From positions 1 through 64,000 of the forward strand of contig NZ_KZ626862.1 of NCBI RefSeq assembly GCF_002911015.1: 64,000 bases of DNA. Reading direction: 5' to 3'. Made by a program: the position numbers and the translations under genes. This document shows positions 1 through 8,430 of this stretch, piece after piece (within the stretch, counting starts at the first letter, position 1; each line of letters begins with the position of its first letter). The notes beneath the pieces are model-generated. The model saw only the letters and a program-made list of their open reading frames with translations, was not told the DNA's origin and did no database searches. Source of the stretch: Streptomyces populi (GTDB taxonomy: Bacteria; Actinomycetota; Actinomycetes; Streptomycetales; Streptomycetaceae).

Positions 1-132
1 ACCGCGACCTGGGACGTCAGCGCCGTCCTCTCAACGGTCGCCGACACGGCCGGCGATGACCTGCTGGGCCAGATCCTGCTCCAGCTCCCCACCGGCTACG
101 ACCTCCTCTTCGGCCGCCCACAACCCACCTGA
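1..132 (+). CDS. DUF2267 domain protein, C-terminal fragment
   Basis: The gene is cut by the window edge and only the last 43 residues are visible, read in frame 1 to a TGA at 130-132. The tail carries the motif LLQLPTGYDLLFGR. It closely parallels the C-terminus of the next gene (ILHQLPTGYALLFGR), so the two are tandem paralogues of the DUF2267 family. The family has no firmly assigned biochemical role. A strong hairpin follows directly. Confidence 0.7.
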   Translation, partial: TATWDVSAVLSTVADTAGDDLLGQILLQLPTGYDLLFGRPQPT

Positions 133-140
133 CCAAGACC

Positions 141-174
141 TGGGGTGGCGCCACACGCTCCGGGCGCCACCCCA
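141..174 (+). terminator. GC-rich hairpin after the first DUF2267 gene
   Basis: A perfect 12-bp inverted repeat (141-152 and 163-174) has a 10-nt loop and starts 8 nt after the stop codon of the preceding gene. There is no U-tract, as is common for actinobacterial terminators. It probably separates the two DUF2267 genes transcriptionally. Confidence 0.6.
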
Positions 175-204
175 TCCCGGCTCCGATGAAAGGCATGCAC
201 CGCA

Positions 205-648
205 GTGATCACCGACGTACGCGCACCGCAAGGGCACCAGCAGCCGTACAGGACGGCGTACGAGCAGATGCTGGAGAAAGTCCGCTACGAGGGCGCCTAC
301 CCCACCCGCGAGAAGGCCGACGAAGCCGTCCGCCTCGTCCTGGGAGGGCTCGGGCGTCAGCTGACCGGCGACGAACGCGCCGACCTGGCCGCCTGCCTGC
401 CACTGGAGGCCGCACGCGTCCTCACCACGCAGATCCCCGACACCCAGTCGCTGACCGGCTGGGCCTTCGTCAAGGACCTCGCCGCCCGCTCCGGCGCCTC
501 TCTGGCCACCACCCGCTGGGACACCGGCTCCGTATTCGCCGCCGTCGCAGCCCACGCCGGCCCCGACCTGACCACCCGCATCCTGCACCAGCTTCCCACC
601 GGCTACGCCCTACTGTTCGGCCGCGCCGAACTCACCCCCGCCGCGTAA
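205..648 (+). CDS. DUF2267 domain protein
   Basis: A 147-residue soluble protein with a GTG start. The body (about residues 15-140) matches my recollection of DUF2267: an N-terminal helix pair (YRTAYEQMLEKVRYEGAYPT), a DERADLAACLP segment and the C-terminal QLPTGYALLFGR motif shared with the gene before it. The family is small, helical and of unknown function. It often sits near stress or regulatory genes in Streptomyces, and the neighbours here (ANTAR protein, PP2C phosphatase) are regulatory too. No signal peptide or membrane helix is seen. Confidence 0.75.
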   Translation: MITDVRAPQGHQQPYRTAYEQMLEKVRYEGAYPTREKADEAVRLVLGGLGRQLTGDERADLAACLPLEAARVLTTQIPDTQSLTGWAFVKDLAARSGASLATTRWDTGSVFAAVAAHAGPDLTTRILHQLPTGYALLFGRAELTPAA

Positions 649-815
649 GCGGCGACGGCGACCCTCGGGGCAGGCGCGACGCCCGCTGCCGCTGCCCGCC
701 CCTGCGCCGGGCGCGCGCTCCTGGCCGGTCGCAAGAACGAAGTGATGACGTATCACGCAGAAAGGACTGGCTGACCGGCAGCATCAGGCCTGCGGGGGGG
801 GCAGCCTGTCAGGAG

Positions 816-1163
816 GTGAACATAACGGAGCACGGTCTGGAGGACTCTTCACCGTTCAACGCCGACGCCCCTGGGCCGGAAGAGCTTGCTCGCAGAATCG
901 GCCAGTTGCAGCGGGAAATCGGCCAGCTTGAGGAAGCCGTGGTCTCACACGCGGTGATCGACCAGGCCATCGGGGTAGTCATATCCCTCGGTGGCCTCCC
1001 TCCCGACCAGGGCTTTGGCGTTCTGCGGATGGTCTCCCAGAAGACGAACATCAAACTGCGGGAAGTCGCGGAACAGATTGTCGGCTGGCCCGCCGACAAG
1101 AAGCTGTCCGAGGACATCCGGCAAGCCCTGGAGGCCGCTCTGTCCCAGGCAGGCTGCGCCTGA
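816..1163 (+). CDS. ANTAR domain protein
   Basis: About 115 residues. After a short coiled N-terminus (ELARRIGQLQREIGQLEEAV) comes an ANTAR-type helical domain with the recognisable core IDQAIGVVISLGGLPPDQGF followed by LRMVSQKTNIKLREVAEQIV. ANTAR domains bind tandem RNA hairpins and act as transcription antiterminators. Here there is no GAF or response-receiver domain, so it may depend on a partner protein. The start is uncertain: AGGAGGTGA at 811-819 looks like a Shine-Dalgarno sequence but overlaps the only normal in-frame start, GTG 816. The next gene is a SpoIIE-type phosphatase, a common companion in Streptomyces signalling clusters. Confidence 0.65.
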   Translation: MNITEHGLEDSSPFNADAPGPEELARRIGQLQREIGQLEEAVVSHAVIDQAIGVVISLGGLPPDQGFGVLRMVSQKTNIKLREVAEQIVGWPADKKLSEDIRQALEAALSQAGCA

Positions 1164-1386
1164 ATACGTACACGATCCAGGGTTCGTCGGCGGATCTTCA
1201 GGACCAGAGATCTCTCAGGCTGCACCGAGAGTTGCGCCCCGAGCATCACGCAGCCCTGTTCCCGTTCGCCGTAGCCGTATGGGAACAGAGCCAGCCAGGT
1301 AGTGCCGTACCTGGGCGGGCCGCGCACCGAGCCGACCGGTCTCAGACTTGAAGAAGGGGCCGAGACGGTGAGAGGACCGGTGAGCG

Positions 1387-2579
1387 ATGGTGGAGGAACC
1401 GGGGGCCGCGTTGGCCCTGTTTCTGGAGCGGTCGCACACCGCCTCCCCGCTGCAGGTACCGCAGCTGGTCGACGAGACGGCCCGTCGGCTGGGGATGGTC
1501 TCGGCGACCGTGTACCTGGCGGATGTGCAGGAGAATCAGCTGGTGCCCCGCCCGACACCGGGGGCCAGGACAACGCCACCCTGGCGATCGAGGGGACGGT
1601 GGCCGGGTGGGCCTACCGCACCATGTCGCTGCGGCTGTCACACCGTCGGCCGCTGACGGTGTGGCTGCCCTTGGTCGACGGCATCGCCCGGATCGGCGTA
1701 CTGCGCGTCAGCGCCGACCAGATCACGCCCCCGATGCTGGACGGCGCCGTACAGTTGGCGGCGGTGACCGCGCTGACCATCGTGTCCAAGAGCGGGTTCA
1801 GCGACCTGTTCAGGCGCACCGCCCGCCAGCGCCCGATGACCACCGCCTCAGAGATGGTCTGGGCGTTCCTGCCGCCCCGCACGCTGGGCACCGACACTGT
1901 CACCTCCACCGCCGCGCTGGAACCCGCCTACGAGATCGGCGGGGACGCCTTCGACCACGGCCTGGACGACGGACGCCTGCACCTGACCGTGGTCGACGCC
2001 ATGGGCCACGACCTGGCAGCCGGGCTGGCCTCTGCCGTCGCGCTGGCCGGCTGCCGGTCCACCCGCCGCGCGGGCGGAACGCTCACCGACATCGCCGGCC
2101 GGATCGACGAAGACCTGCACCGCTGGCAGCCTGGCGGCCTGCTGACCGGCGTCTTCGCGCACCTGGACCTCGACACCGGGCAGCTGGACTGGATCAACGC
2201 CGGCCATCCGCCGCCGCTGTTGATCCGCGCCCATCACGTCGTGCCGGGGGCCCTGGAGGCGCCGGGCGAGCTGCCACTCGGGCTGGGCCCGGGCTACGAG
2301 CACCCCCTGACCGTGCACCACGCCCAGCTGGAGCCCGGCGACCGGGTCCTGATCCACACCGACGGCGTCACCGAAGCCCGTTCCGCAGTCGGTCAGCAGT
2401 TCGGCGAGGACAGGCTCGTCGACTTCGTCACCCGCGCCCTCGCCGCGGGCGAACCCTCCCCCGAAGCCCTGCGCCGCCTCATCCACGCCATCCTCGACCA
2501 CCACCACGGCCAACTGCAGGACGACGCCACCATCGTCCTGGCCGAATGGCACCCCGACAGCGGCGACGCCGGTTCATAA
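1387..2579 (+). pseudogene. GAF/SpoIIE-type PP2C phosphatase, frameshifted
   Basis: The coding sequence starts at ATG 1387 (MVEEPGAALALFLERSH, a sensor-like N-terminus with QVPQLVDETARRLGMVSATV). It must change frame near 1550-1575 to continue as DNATLAIEGTVAGWAYRT and then the full PP2C domain (EIGGDAFDHG, VVDAMGHDLAAGLASA, WINAGHPPPLL, HTDGVTEAR, DDATIVLAEW). The span of 1193 nt is one short of a multiple of three, and adding one G to the five-G run at 1560-1564 restores a single frame of about 397 residues. SpoIIE/RsbU-type phosphatases dephosphorylate anti-anti-sigma factors. The catalytic half is intact, so this is either a recent inactivation or a homopolymer sequencing error. Confidence 0.75.
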
Positions 2580-2589
2580 CGGTTCACGC

Positions 2590-3289
2590 AGGTCATGGGC
2601 CACCCAAAACTCAAGAACGCCGGTGGAGCCTGTTTGAACGGCCCATCCCCACCGGCGCCCGGCAGGGGCTGGCCACCAGGAACAGAGCGAGGCAGGATCT
2701 GCGCTCGAGCACATGGACTCCGAGTGCGGACGCGGGGTGCGTAAGTGCGGCGGACCTGAGGCAGTAGAGAAACACCTGATTCGTCGAGGACCACGATCCA
2801 GGCACGTTTCTTCACCGCCCCCTTTGATGCGCGGCCACTCATGCGCAACCCAACGGGCGATCTCCGACTCGTCCCGCTCCCCCGCGCGACGCTCGGGCCG
2901 TTGCAGACTCCAGCCGAGTCGGCCGGTCAGCAGGCGCCAGACCGTCGCCCGCGACAACGACACCCCTGTCACCCGCTCCACCACCACGCCGACCCGCTCC
3001 AACACGGCCCGCACCTGCTCCACCTGGGCGTCGTCCAACTTCGGCCAGCGACCGGTTGCCGGCTTCCCCGTAGTGTCTGAGTTCCACCGTTCTCCCAAGC
3101 ACGTCTCCAGCGCCGCACGCTCTCCGCGTGCACCCCCACCATCTGCGCGATCTCGGCATTCGAGCGGTCCTGCCCGAACAACTTGACCGCACAAACACGC
3201 CGAGCCTCCGCCAACTGCGGCCGCTCAGCAGTTGTGACCAGGATCAGTGGTTGGCACCAGGCAACGTTCGCAACCTGCTCTGATGCCAA
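2590..3289 (-). pseudogene. IS630-family transposase remnant
   Basis: Recognisable IS630 transposase segments run on the minus strand in three different frames. First comes a helix-turn-helix N-terminus (RSNAEIAQMVGVHAESVRRW, about 3289-3060). Next is a linker/HTH segment in a second frame (RATVWRLLTGRLGWSLQRPE, then RDESEIARWVAHEWPRIKG). Last is the beginning of the catalytic domain in a third frame (RAWIVVLDESGVSLLPQVRR), which includes the first DDE-type aspartate. Nothing recognisable follows, so the remaining catalytic acidic residues are lost. Two frameshifts plus a 3-prime truncation make it non-functional. No terminal inverted repeats were identified. Confidence 0.75.
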
Positions 3290-3450
3290 CTGGCTTCGGC
3301 AACCGGAGGCCCGGAATCAGCGAGATAGTCGGCACTTGGGTACAGCGCAGGCCACAAAGGATGCCGCTGTCTACCCATGAGGCCGGGCGTAGGTACGTCC
3401 GCACCGCAGGTGGTCGAGGACGAGCGCACCGGTTCCACCACCGGCCCCGT

Positions 3451-4083
3451 TCAGTGACCGGCGGTTATCCACTCATCCAGCTGGGGAGCTTCCGCCCGGA
3501 CGCTCGTATCGCTGCCGTGCCCGGTGCGGACCTGCGTGCCGGGCGGCAGGGTGAGGAGTCGGTCGCGGATCGAGCGGATGATGGTAGGAAAGTCCGAGTA
3601 CGAGCGTCCGGTTGCTCCGGGGCCGCCCGCGAACAGAGTGTCACCGGTGAATACGGTGCCGAGCGTCGATGCGTACAGGCAGATCGATCCCGGTGTGTGT
3701 CCGGGGGTGTGTATCACCCGCAATTCTGTTCCCGCGACGTCGATGCGCTGGTCATGGGATAGGTAGCCCTCAGGGCTGTGTTCGGGATGGGTGTGCTTCC
3801 ACAGCAGTCGGTCGTCCAGGTGTAGGAGGATGGGAGCTCCGGTGGCTTCGGCGAGCGCCGGGGCCGCGTTGATGTGGTCGTTGTGGGCGTGGGTGCACAC
3901 GATGGCGGTCAGGCGCCGGTCGCCTACGGCTGCCGCGATGGCATCGGCGTCGTGGGCAGCGTCGATCACGATCGCCTCGTGGTCGTCACCGACGATCCAG
4001 ACGTTGTTCTCGACGTCCCAGAGGCCGCCGTCCAGGCTGAAGGCGCCTGAGGTTGTGAGGTGTTCGATGCGGACCTCGGTCAT
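3451..4083 (-). CDS. MBL-fold metallo-hydrolase beside the mycothiol formaldehyde dehydrogenase
   Basis: A 210-residue glyoxalase-II-like metallo-beta-lactamase fold. The metal-binding motif THAHNDH is near residue 64-70, with further ligands in HTPGHTPGS, FTGDTLFAGG and TGHGSDT, so both metal sites appear complete. Its ATG overlaps the stop of the upstream dehydrogenase gene as ATGA, so the two are translationally coupled. Next to S-(hydroxymethyl)mycothiol dehydrogenase, such proteins are thought to hydrolyse the S-formylmycothiol product to formate and mycothiol. That role is inferred from context and family. Cytoplasmic, with no signal peptide. Confidence 0.85.
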   Translation of the reverse strand: MTEVRIEHLTTSGAFSLDGGLWDVENNVWIVGDDHEAIVIDAAHDADAIAAAVGDRRLTAIVCTHAHNDHINAAPALAEATGAPILLHLDDRLLWKHTHPEHSPEGYLSHDQRIDVAGTELRVIHTPGHTPGSICLYASTLGTVFTGDTLFAGGPGATGRSYSDFPTIIRSIRDRLLTLPPGTQVRTGHGSDTSVRAEAPQLDEWITAGH

Positions 4084-5168
4084 CAGAAGATCACCACCGA
4101 GCGGAGGACATCGCCCTTGTGCATGCGGGCGAAGGCGTCTTCGACCTCGTCCAAAGTGATCGTCTCGGTGACGAAGGAGTCGAGGTCCAGGCGGCCTTGG
4201 AGGTAGAGGTCGGTGAGCATGGGGAAGTCGCGGGACGGCAGGCAGTCGCCGTACCAGGAGGACTTGAGCGCGCCGCCTCGTCCGAAGACGTCCAACAGCG
4301 GTAGGTCGAGTTGCATGTCGGGGGTCGGGACGCCCACGAGGACGACGGTGCCGGCCAGGTCACGGGCGTAGAACGCCTGTCGGTAGGTTTCCGGCCGCCC
4401 GACGGCTTCGATGACGATGTCGGCGCCGAATCCGTTGGTGAGCCGGCGGATGGCCTCCACCGGATCGGTGTCGCGCGCGTTCACGGTGTCCGTGGCGCCC
4501 ATCGTCCGAGCTGTCTCGAGCTTGCGCTCGTCGATGTCCACGGCGATGATCTTCGCGGCGCCGGCCAGTCGGGCACCGACGACGGCTGCGTTGCCGACGC
4601 CGCCGCAGCCGATGACAGCGACGGTGTCGCCTCGGCCCACTCCTCCTGTGTTGATTGCCGCGCCGATGCCTGCCATGACCCCGCAGCCGAGCAGCCCGGC
4701 GGCGGCCGGTGAGACGGCCGGATCGACCTTCGTGCACTGGCCGGCAGCTACAAGGGTCTTTTCGGCGAAAGCACCGATGCCGAGGGCAGGTGACAGTTCG
4801 GTGCCGTCGCTGAGGGTCATCCTCTGGCGCGCGTTGTGCGTATCGAAGCAGTACTGCGGGCGTCCGCGTCGGCATGCGCGACAACGGCCGCAGACCGCCC
4901 GCCAGTTCAGGACGACGAAGTCGCCCGGCGCCACGTCGGTGACTCCGGTGCCGACCGCCTCCACGATGCCCGCCGCCTCGTGTCCGAGAAGGAACGGGAA
5001 GTCATCGTTGATGCCGCCTTCGCGGTAGTGCAGGTCGGTGTGGCAGACGCCGCAGGCCTGCACTCTTACCACCGCCTCGTCCGGCCCTGGATCGGGCACG
5101 ACGATCGTCTCGACGCGCACCGGCTCGCCTTTGACGCGGGCGACGACGCCGCGTACGTGCTGAGGCAT
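4083..5168 (-). CDS. S-(hydroxymethyl)mycothiol dehydrogenase
   Basis: A 361-residue zinc-dependent class III type alcohol dehydrogenase. The catalytic zinc site is in [14 protein letters not shown] and [12 protein letters not shown], the structural zinc cysteines are in [15 protein letters not shown], and the NAD-binding turn is in [20 protein letters not shown]. The overall match, including FPFLLGHE and [16 protein letters not shown], is to the mycothiol-dependent formaldehyde dehydrogenase (MscR/AdhE2 type). That enzyme oxidises the adduct of formaldehyde and mycothiol, the actinobacterial thiol. A GAGAGGA sequence precedes the ATG. It lies downstream of a P450 and its reductase, which suggests that the formaldehyde comes from O-demethylation. 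Confidence 0.9.
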   Translation of the reverse strand: MPQHVRGVVARVKGEPVRVETIVVPDPGPDEAVVRVQACGVCHTDLHYREGGINDDFPFLLGHEAAGIVEAVGTGVTDVAPGDFVVLNWRAVCGRCRACRRGRPQYCFDTHNARQRMTLSDGTELSPALGIGAFAEKTLVAAGQCTKVDPAVSPAAAGLLGCGVMAGIGAAINTGGVGRGDTVAVIGCGGVGNAAVVGARLAGAAKIIAVDIDERKLETARTMGATDTVNARDTDPVEAIRRLTNGFGADIVIEAVGRPETYRQAFYARDLAGTVVLVGVPTPDMQLDLPLLDVFGRGGALKSSWYGDCLPSRDFPMLTDLYLQGRLDLDSFVTETITLDEVEDAFARMHKGDVLRSVVIF

Positions 5169-5232
5169 GGATGGATCCTCTCGACTGTCTGTCTGTGTGG
5201 GAGGTGATGCTCGGGTTCACGAGGGACGGTGG

Positions 5233-6450
5233 TCAGCTCACGGGGCGCACGTGTACGGGGAGCGCTGCGAAGGAGCGCAGGGTGTTGTTGAGGTGCCGGC
5301 GCGGTTCGCCTGCGAGCTCGATGCGTTCCACCCGTCGAGCCAGGGCCGTGAGGAGTGCTTCGGCTTCCAGGCGTGCTACGTGCTGGCCTACGCATTGGTG
5401 GATGCCCATGCCGAAGCCGACGTGTCCGGATGGATCGCGGGTGAGGTCGAAGCGGTCCGGGCCGTTCCAGCGGGCCGGGTCACGGTTCGCCGCGCCGAGG
5501 AACATGAGGATCTTGGATCCCTCGGGGATGAGGGATCCCGCGATCTCGACGTCGGTCGTGGCGGTGCGGAAGAAGGTCTGGACGGGTGACTGCCAGCGCA
5601 CCGCCTCATCGAATGCCACGCGGGCCAGTTCGGGGCGTTCGCGGAAGCGCTGCCATTCGTCAGGGTGGCCGGCGAGGGCGTAGAGGGTGGCGGCCAGGCC
5701 GTGCACTGTCGTGTCGACGCCGGCGGTGAGGAGTGAGCGTACGACCAGCGGTGCCTGCTCGTGGGTGAGGTCGCCGCGGTCGGCGGCGGCCCAGATGCGG
5801 GCGCCGAATCCGTCATCGGTGAGGGCTCGGCGGGCGCACTGGGCATTGACCCAGGCAGACAGGTCGGCGGCCCTGTGCGCATCTGCCTGCACGAGGGCGT
5901 TGGCGGGGCCGAAGGCGTTGAATGCCATGTTGCCGTAGGGCAGGAGGTTGTCGCGGCCGTCGGGTCCCAGCCCCACCGCGTCGGGGAAGACGCGCAGGGG
6001 GAAGGCTTTGGCGAGGGATTCGAATGCGTCGAAATCGGTTCCTTGTGTGGCCAGGACGGTGTCGACGAGGTCGTCGGCCATCGGCTGCCAGGCCGCGCGC
6101 AGTCGGCGCAGTGCTGGTGGGGCGAGTATCTCGCGCAGGACGCGGCGCGGTGCGTCGTGGTGCGGCGGATCGGCCTCCAGCAGCAGGCTCGGAGGCCGCC
6201 AGGGCTTCGAATGGCGGAAGTTGGCCAGTCCCACGCCGGCGGCGGACTGGAACGTCTGCCAGTCGACGAGGGCCGCGTGCACTTCGCGGTATCGGGCGAG
6301 CGCGTAGACGTCGTGGCGGGACAGCCGCACGACGGGCCCGGCTTCCCGGAGGGCGTTGTGCAGGGGTTCGGGGGTTGTGAGGTGTTCGGGGGCGAAAGGG
6401 TCGACGTCGTTCACCGGCGGTTCGACAACAGCGGCGGGTGCTTCGGTCAT
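5233..6450 (-). CDS. cytochrome P450, probable aromatic O-demethylase
   Basis: A 405-residue bacterial class P450. The heme-thiolate motif is FGMGIHQCVG with the ligand cysteine near residue 353, the I-helix oxygen-activating segment is LLTAGVDTTVHGL, and substrate-recognition regions precede it. The start is the ATG at 6450 because similarity begins there. No transmembrane anchor. The gene sits between a PDR-type flavin/iron-sulfur reductase (44 nt upstream) and the mycothiol formaldehyde-detoxification pair. That arrangement is known for two-component P450 demethylases acting on methoxylated aromatics (guaiacol, syringol, methoxybenzoate types). The exact substrate cannot be read from sequence. 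The O-demethylase call is inference from neighbours. Confidence 0.85.
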   Translation of the reverse strand: MTEAPAAVVEPPVNDVDPFAPEHLTTPEPLHNALREAGPVVRLSRHDVYALARYREVHAALVDWQTFQSAAGVGLANFRHSKPWRPPSLLLEADPPHHDAPRRVLREILAPPALRRLRAAWQPMADDLVDTVLATQGTDFDAFESLAKAFPLRVFPDAVGLGPDGRDNLLPYGNMAFNAFGPANALVQADAHRAADLSAWVNAQCARRALTDDGFGARIWAAADRGDLTHEQAPLVVRSLLTAGVDTTVHGLAATLYALAGHPDEWQRFRERPELARVAFDEAVRWQSPVQTFFRTATTDVEIAGSLIPEGSKILMFLGAANRDPARWNGPDRFDLTRDPSGHVGFGMGIHQCVGQHVARLEAEALLTALARRVERIELAGEPRRHLNNTLRSFAALPVHVRPVS

Positions 6451-6494
6451 GGCGGCTCCAGCGAGGTGCGGCTCGGGAAGGGGCGGGTCGTGGC

Positions 6495-7484
6495 TCAGAG
6501 GTCCAGGACCAGGCGGGCTGAGCGGGAACGCGAGACGCAGGGCAGCATGCAGTCGTTGGCGGCGCGTTCGTGTTCGGTCAGTACCGAGTCCCGGTGGTCC
6601 GGGGTCCCTTCCACGACCGGAGTGAGGCAGGTGCCGCAGGTGCCGTGCTCGCAGGAGGACAGCACATCCGCACCTGCCTGCCGTAGGGCTTGGAGGACGG
6701 TGGCATCGGGGGTGATGGTCACTGTCCTGCCGCTGCGGCACAGCTCAACCTCGAAGGGCCCGCGGTGCACCGGCTCTGTCAGGGCCTTGGCTGTGAATCG
6801 CTCGGTCCGCAGGTTGTACGGGGGCCACCGGGAACACGCTGCCTCAACCGCAGTGAGCAAGGGCCCCGGTCCGCAGCAGTACACCTTGGTTCCCGTGTCC
6901 GGTTGGCTCAGCCAGGCTTCCAGGTCGAGCAGGCCGCACTCGTCCTGGGGGCTGATCTGTACGCGGTCGCCGTAGGAAGCTGCGAGTTCGTCGAGGAACG
7001 CCATGGAGGCTCGATTGCGGCCCCCGTACAGCAGCTGCCAGTCGGCTCCGGTCACGTCGGCTTGGTGGATCATCGGCAGCAGCGGGGTGATGCCGATGCC
7101 GCCCGCGATGAACAGGTACCGCTCGGCAGGCGCCAGGGGAAAGTGGTTGCGCGGCCCTCCGACCTCCACGAGGTTCCCAGGCATGAGCTGATCATGAACG
7201 TAGGCGGAGCCGCCCCTGCCGGAGTCTTCGCGGAGGACCGCGATGCGGTAGGTGTACGGGTCCCATCGGTCTCCGCACAAGGAGTACTGGCGGGTCACTC
7301 CGCTCGGCAGGATGAGATCGATGTGCGAGCCGGGTGTCCAATCCGGCAGCCGTGTGCCGTCCGGGTGCACGAGGGCGAGTGACACGACACCGTCGGCGAC
7401 AGGAGTCTTGTCCTGTACCTGCAACGTCACGGTGGAGGGATGCTGCTGCAGCGGAGCAGTGGGCAGCAGGTTGTGTACGACCAC
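6495..7484 (-). CDS. PDR/VanB-type oxidoreductase, P450 electron donor
   Basis: About 329 residues. The order is an N-terminal flavin-binding barrel (RQYSLCGDRWDPYTYRIAVL), an NAD-binding domain (FIAGGIGITPLLPMI, YCCGPGPLL) and a C-terminal plant-type [2Fe-2S] domain with SSCEHGTCGTCLTPV and a final cysteine in MLPCVSRS. This is the phthalate dioxygenase reductase/VanB layout, in which one polypeptide carries electrons from NADH to the oxygenase. The GTG at 7484 is chosen as start because GGGAGG lies 7 nt upstream; longer frames lack a ribosome site. It lies immediately upstream of the P450 and is presumably its redox partner. Confidence 0.85.
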   Translation of the reverse strand: MVVHNLLPTAPLQQHPSTVTLQVQDKTPVADGVVSLALVHPDGTRLPDWTPGSHIDLILPSGVTRQYSLCGDRWDPYTYRIAVLREDSGRGGSAYVHDQLMPGNLVEVGGPRNHFPLAPAERYLFIAGGIGITPLLPMIHQADVTGADWQLLYGGRNRASMAFLDELAASYGDRVQISPQDECGLLDLEAWLSQPDTGTKVYCCGPGPLLTAVEAACSRWPPYNLRTERFTAKALTEPVHRGPFEVELCRSGRTVTITPDATVLQALRQAGADVLSSCEHGTCGTCLTPVVEGTPDHRDSVLTEHERAANDCMLPCVSRSRSARLVLDL

Positions 7485-7550
7485 GTTGTCGCCTCCCGTC
7501 TGTGGAATGCAGGAAGCATGCGCGCGGGCGTCGTCGGGTCGCGACGGCAT

Positions 7551-7606
7551 TCTCATTCAGTGAGAGACCGACTTCGTGGAGATGTCATGCGGCTGTCGCA
7601 CAGCCG
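7551..7606. promoter_or_regulatory. two inverted repeats upstream of the reductase-P450 genes
   Basis: The 130-nt gap between the IclR gene and the reductase gene holds two inverted repeats. TCTCA-N5-TGAGA is at 7551-7565 and CGGCTGT-N3-ACAGCCG at 7590-7606. Both are perfect in their arms and suit dimeric regulators, so they are candidate IclR operators for the demethylase operon. Confidence 0.4.
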
Positions 7607-7614
7607 TCACATGC

Positions 7615-8379
7615 CTACGGAACATCCTGTGCCCCGCGCGCGGCCAATGAACGGGAGATGCCCCGGGCAGCGGTCCGTACGACAGGCACCACAGCCTGGG
7701 CACCGACGTCATTGGGGACGATGACCGACAGCGCCGCGATCACCGTGCCGTCCGCGCCGCGCACGGGCGCGGCTACGCCGAGTGCCTCCGCGTGGACGTA
7801 GCCGGGGCAGTACGCGTAACCCTGCTGCCGGATCTCGGCCAGGGTCACACGCAGCTGCGCAGGCGTGGCGGGCGTGCTCGGCGTGTACGCGGTCATGGGA
7901 CCGCTCAGGATCCTTTGCTTGAGATCACTGGGGCCGTGGGCGAGGAGCACCAGGCCGCTGGAGGAGGCGTACAGAGGAAGCCGCCCCGCGATCCGGGTGT
8001 AGTTGATCACCGCACGCGGTGCCGAGAGCCGTTCCAGGAAGAGCGCCTCGTCGCCGTCGAGGACACCGAGCTGCACATGGTGGCCCACAACGTCGTGGAC
8101 GCCCTCCATGAACGGCATAGCGTGATCACGCAGGGAGAGTGTGGGGGAAGCACGCGTGACCAGCTCCCACAGCCGCACGCCGATGCGTACTTTGCGGTCG
8201 GCGTCCCGGCTCAGGAAACCGAGAGCCACGAGCTCGGCCACGAGGCGCGAGACCGTGGCCACGTGCAGGCCCGTTCGACGGGCGATCTCGGAGACCGTCA
8301 GCGCCGGCTCGTCCTGGCTGAACGCTTCGAGAATGCGGGCTGCCCTGGACAGCACCGATTCCTGATGAGGTGTGTGCAT
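7615..8379 (-). CDS. IclR-family transcriptional regulator
   Basis: A 254-residue regulator with an N-terminal winged helix (SRAARILEAFSQ, LTVSEIARRTGLHVATVSRL, residues about 9-70) and the IclR effector domain (VHDVVGHHVQLGVLDGDEAL, GRLPLYASSSGLVLLA, CPGYVHAEALGVAAPVRG). IclR proteins commonly sense aromatic or organic acids and control adjacent catabolic operons. It lies directly upstream of the reductase, P450 and formaldehyde-detoxification genes on the same strand, so it is the likely local regulator. The ATG start is supported by immediate onset of the family pattern. Confidence 0.9.
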   Translation of the reverse strand: MHTPHQESVLSRAARILEAFSQDEPALTVSEIARRTGLHVATVSRLVAELVALGFLSRDADRKVRIGVRLWELVTRASPTLSLRDHAMPFMEGVHDVVGHHVQLGVLDGDEALFLERLSAPRAVINYTRIAGRLPLYASSSGLVLLAHGPSDLKQRILSGPMTAYTPSTPATPAQLRVTLAEIRQQGYAYCPGYVHAEALGVAAPVRGADGTVIAALSVIVPNDVGAQAVVPVVRTAARGISRSLAARGAQDVP

Positions 8380-8430
8380 GGCGAACCGTTCTGACGATCT
8401 CCCGGCCGGGGGCGGCGTCCGTCTCCGCCT

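Noticed and set aside
3290-3450. Possible small gene between the IS630 remnant and the MBL gene
   Set aside because: No frame with a ribosome site or a plausible product; treated as non-coding.
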